DNA from: CAYWBI01 sp964456445
GTDB taxonomy: Bacteria; Calditrichota; Calditrichia; Calditrichales; J004
Length of the DNA stretch: 64,000 bases
Assembly: GCA_964456445.1 (NCBI GenBank)
Contig: CAYWBI010000002.1
Span: forward strand, 30,169 to 94,168
Direction of reading: 5' to 3'
Part shown: in pieces, positions 61,427-64,000 of the stretch
How the letters are laid out: every line of letters begins with the position of its first letter
How positions within the stretch are numbered: the first letter of the stretch is position 1
Position numbers and translations under genes: made by a program
Notes under the pieces: model-generated
What the model was told of the DNA's origin: nothing
The model's database searches: none
Seen by the model: only the letters and a program-made list of their open reading frames with translations

Positions 61427-61993
61427 TTAAACCCCGGCCAAAAAATTTTCAAATATTTGGTGACCATCATCGGTTAAGAACGATTCCGGATGAAACTGAA
61501 CGCCATGCACCCTATAAGTGATATGTTCAAAAGCCATAATAACCTTTCCATAGCGGGCGGTGATACGGAACTCATCTGCAACATTGTCAACGATTAGCGA
61601 GTGATAACGCGCCACTTTCAACGTGTCTGGCATGCTGCTAAATAATTTGCCACCAAGGATATCTATCCGGCTTACCTTGCCATGCACCGGCTCTATTGCT
61701 TTTATAGTATTGCCTCCAAAATATTCATTGATCGCCTGCATACCAAGACAGATGCCTAAAATCGGTTTATTATCCACATAAGCATCGAGCAGAGCGTGCA
61801 TCAATGGATAATTGCCCGGTCTTTTGGGTCCCGGGGAAAAGATAACAGCACCCGGGTTTATCATCTGAATTTTTTTTAAAGAGGTTTGATGCGGCTGACG
61901 GATAACAATATCAAACCCCGGACGGGCCAGGGCATGATAAATGTTATACGTGAAGGAGTCATAATTATCCAGGATGAATATTTTTTTGGGCAA
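61427..61993 (-). CDS. pabA: Aminodeoxychorismate/anthranilate synthase glutaminase component
   Basis: Class I glutamine amidotransferase of 188 residues. The nucleophile is C82 in LGICLGMQAIN, and the His and Glu are in VQFHPESFLTDDG. Start IFILDNYDSFTYN and SPGPKRPG are typical of TrpG/PabA. The residue after the Cys loop is Met where most PabA proteins have His (LGHQ), as in some HisH. It is most probably the PabB partner, and may also serve a trp operon elsewhere. Confidence 0.93.
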   Translation of the reverse strand: MPKKIFILDNYDSFTYNIYHALARPGFDIVIRQPHQTSLKKIQMINPGAVIFSPGPKRPGNYPLMHALLDAYVDNKPILGICLGMQAINEYFGGNTIKAIEPVHGKVSRIDILGGKLFSSMPDTLKVARYHSLIVDNVADEFRITARYGKVIMAFEHITYRVHGVQFHPESFLTDDGHQIFENFLAGV

Positions 61994-62041
61994 TATCTTG
62001 CACCTTTTTTATTCAGAAATTTCAAACTTAAATTCGACTAT

Positions 62042-63871
62042 TTATATCTGATTTTCAAGAGACGTTAAAACAGCATGCAGACAAGTATCCGCCCCGGATT
62101 TTAGCGCATGGCATCTCTTTTGCATTTCATCCACGAAATCCGAATCGCTGATGTCTTTTAAATTTATACGCACATTGAAAATACCGCCCAACACGCCACT
62201 GTAAGCCATTTGCGCCCCAACGCCCACATCGGTAAGCGAGGCCGGGTTACCATATTTTAAGACAGTCTCTGCGATTTTTAATGCCCTGAAACTTTGCCGG
62301 GCCGTTGCCAATGGTATTTCAACAGCGTGTTTCAAACCAGCAAGCATAGCTGACTTACGTATTTTTTTCTCATCATCCGTGCGTTTTGGCATACGTCGGG
62401 CATCCATATAGTCATTAAAGGCATTGGTATCATCATCCACGGCGCGCAACAAATTATTTATAATTTCCTGGCATGTTCCGGCAGCTTCATTAAGTATTTC
62501 ATCCACAGCCTCACTGCCACGCCTGTTCGCCGTTATATTACAGACCATTGCAGAGAGCCCTGCTCCTATCGCGCCGGCAAGCGCAGCCACACTTCCCCCC
62601 CCGGGAGCGGGCGATTCGCGTGAAACTTCGTTTACAAAACCAGCTACCGATAAAGAAACCAAATCTTCGGGCTTAGGTTGTGGCAGACCCAGGACACGTT
62701 CTTCAATTTTAAATTCTGAAACATCGTTCAGCCCAAGGGATTGCACGGCTGTATGCAAAATATCCATTAAGGGGATACCGGCGGAACGTTGTTGTTTTTT
62801 GAGATAATATTTCCCAGAATCCAGCAATGCGGGAAAAGGCACCATGCCTACAATCTCGCTTCCGGTAACCACCAGGCCACGATCGGCGGCAAGTTTCCGT
62901 GTTGCTTCCAGCACGTGTTGCATGGACGTGACATTGTAATCCGTAAGGTTTATCGATATCTGGGCCCGGTCAAATTCCGGCACGACCCAGCCAATGGCTT
63001 TACAATGTGTAAACAACCCGGGCTTTTTTACCGACTGGCCTTCTGGTTTTTCCGGGTTGATACCATTTAAGTTTAAAAGCCCTTCAAGATTATACTGATG
63101 CACATTTTTACAATGTTCAATCGTATCTTTTATGGTTGCCCCGTCAAAATCACACGTGCCACAAGGATATTTGCCCGGTTGATATTTTAAAATTTGTTCT
63201 TTTTTATAATAAAAAGGGTTATTGGTTCCGCGTCGTGCCGACCGGCCTTTTTCGCGTAGTTCAAATGCTATATCCGTTGCATGCAGTTTTTCACGGCTGT
63301 TCAGGGAAATATTATAAGCAATCAAAAACTCCCTGACGCCCATCACTGTTGCACCGGATCGGGCATTGAATTCCGCCGGGCCAAAATCGGGTTTCCATTG
63401 CTCCTGTTTAAGCTTCTCCGCAAGGCCTTCATATTCACCTTTACGGATAACCGCCAGGTTTTGACGCTGGGGCGTTTTTGCAGATTTTTCGTATAAAAAG
63501 ACTGGTATTTTTAACTCGTTGCCAACCCGCCTGGCCACGGTTTCGCTTAATGCAATGCATTCATCTATTGTCGTTCCACTTACCGGGATAAAGGGGCATA
63601 CGTCCGTTGCGCCCATCCGGGGATGTGAACCCGAGTGCCTGCGCATATCGATCAGTTCCGCAGCTTTTCTGATAGCCAGAAATGCGGCTTCCTCCACGGC
63701 GCTGGGCGGCCCGATAAAAGTAACCACGGTGCGGTTCATTTCTACGCCTGGATCTACATCCAGTAATTTTACACCGGCCACGGATTTTATTTTATCTGTG
63801 ATTTGTTTGATGACGCCCAGATCGCGGGCTTCGGAAAAATTTGGTACACATTCAACAATTTTATTCTGCAT
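62042..63871 (-). CDS. ftcD: Bifunctional glutamate formiminotransferase / formiminotetrahydrofolate cyclodeaminase with zinc-finger-like insert
   Basis: Moves the formimino group of formiminoglutamate (histidine breakdown) to tetrahydrofolate and then deaminates it. The transferase domain begins VECVPNFSEARD with the active-site segment RRHSGSHPRMGATD. A cyclodeaminase domain begins near residue 425 (ESPAPGGGSVAALAGAIGAG). At 609 residues it is longer than the mammalian enzyme (541). The extra length is an insert at about 215-285, which holds Cys237-x2-Cys240-x12-His253-x4-His258. The upstream intergenic stretch to the window end has an AT-rich stem-loop. It may form a folate block with the pab genes. 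Confidence 0.93.
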   Translation of the reverse strand: MQNKIVECVPNFSEARDLGVIKQITDKIKSVAGVKLLDVDPGVEMNRTVVTFIGPPSAVEEAAFLAIRKAAELIDMRRHSGSHPRMGATDVCPFIPVSGTTIDECIALSETVARRVGNELKIPVFLYEKSAKTPQRQNLAVIRKGEYEGLAEKLKQEQWKPDFGPAEFNARSGATVMGVREFLIAYNISLNSREKLHATDIAFELREKGRSARRGTNNPFYYKKEQILKYQPGKYPCGTCDFDGATIKDTIEHCKNVHQYNLEGLLNLNGINPEKPEGQSVKKPGLFTHCKAIGWVVPEFDRAQISINLTDYNVTSMQHVLEATRKLAADRGLVVTGSEIVGMVPFPALLDSGKYYLKKQQRSAGIPLMDILHTAVQSLGLNDVSEFKIEERVLGLPQPKPEDLVSLSVAGFVNEVSRESPAPGGGSVAALAGAIGAGLSAMVCNITANRRGSEAVDEILNEAAGTCQEIINNLLRAVDDDTNAFNDYMDARRMPKRTDDEKKIRKSAMLAGLKHAVEIPLATARQSFRALKIAETVLKYGNPASLTDVGVGAQMAYSGVLGGIFNVRINLKDISDSDFVDEMQKRCHALKSGADTCLHAVLTSLENQI

Positions 63872-63921
63872 TTGTTTACCCTGTCTTCAGTTGATGATAA
63901 AAAAGAATGTACAAAATTCGG

Positions 63922-63956
63922 CAAAATAATTAAATCCCAAAAATTCAATTATTTTG
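63922..63956. repeat. 14-bp stem-loop upstream of ftcD
   Basis: 63922-63935 and 63943-63956 can pair over 14 positions (one G-U) with loop CCCAAAA. It may be the terminator of a minus-strand gene beyond the window edge, or a leader structure of ftcD. It is AT-rich, so it is weak alone. Confidence 0.35.
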
Positions 63957-64000
63957 TGACAGTCCTTTAATACTTTTAATGGATATTTTTTATGTTTTTA

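Noticed and set aside
1..64000. tRNA, rRNA, CRISPR arrays, insertion sequences and prophage genes
   Set aside because: Looked for in the gaps and gene content; no cloverleaf with a TTC-loop, no regularly spaced repeats, no transposase, integrase or phage structural gene was found.

Overview
The window reads as a continuous piece of chromosome from a Gram-negative bacterium. The evidence is a TonB-dependent outer-membrane receptor, a periplasmic-type HtrA protease, a Ccm (system I) cytochrome c maturation locus and Tat. Base composition is moderate to low GC with AT-rich gaps. Start codons are mixed (ATG, GTG, TTG) and usually follow a purine-rich ribosome binding site. The gene mix (CarboxypepD-reg TonB receptor, GlnRS together with GatAB, UDP-xylose-type sugar decarboxylase, Hpt and REC-kinase proteins, UbiA prenyltransferase of the GGGP type) suggests the Calditrichota or a neighbouring FCB-group phylum. 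That placement is inference from gene content only. No rRNA, tRNA, CRISPR array, insertion sequence or prophage was seen.

Layout. (1) 1-11436, minus strand: the start of a molybdopterin oxidoreductase, then a ten-gene heme operon read hemX-hemA-hemC-hemD-hemE-hemN-hemY-hemB-hemL-hemH. It covers every step from glutamyl-tRNA to heme with overlapping or nearly touching genes. (2) 11919-16825: a hotdog thioesterase (minus) and carAB (plus). (3) 16900-27985, minus: a small DUF5808-like membrane protein, cysS-ddl-glnS, gltX-dedA, and the queA-ruvB-ruvA-ruvC-yebC cluster. (4) 28173-35320: sugar-nucleotide decarboxylase, aldo/keto reductase, a trans-sulfuration PLP enzyme divergent from a frameshifted Rrf2 regulator, a lone response regulator, maf-ubiA, and an unrecognised plus-strand gene. 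(5) 35317-43928, minus: gatB-gatA-tatA-pssA-psd and purB-htrA-fsa-truA. (6) 44092-49196, minus: ccmABCDEF, including a ccmD-like gene of 51 codons and a CcmE with a Cys-x3-Tyr heme site instead of His-x3-Tyr. (7) 49253-55799: TonB receptor, a 57-residue FlgM-like anti-sigma factor, a REC-histidine-kinase hybrid with a degraded ATP site, a sigma-28-type factor, ComF and an Hpt protein. (8) 56067-63871: an NhaC-type antiporter, a VanZ-like protein, an unknown gene, pabC-pabB-pabA, and bifunctional FtcD with a zinc-finger-like insert.

How it fits together. Heme is the theme. gltX supplies Glu-tRNA, the hem operon makes protoheme, and the ccm cluster exports heme and attaches it to c-type cytochromes. 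HemN (oxygen independent) beside an FAD-type protoporphyrinogen oxidase suggests a facultative or microaerophilic life. The pab genes and ftcD form a folate/one-carbon block. The sigma-28, FlgM-like, REC-kinase and Hpt genes look like a compact regulatory island without flagellar structural genes in view.

The main points for follow-up are the CxxxY CcmE in a cluster lacking ccmG/H, the FlgM-like small gene, the apparently inactive REC-kinase, the hairpin covering the sigma-factor ribosome binding site, the zinc-finger insert in FtcD, the frameshift in the Rrf2 gene, and the unknown gene at 34373-35320. Nothing here proves a wholly new system.
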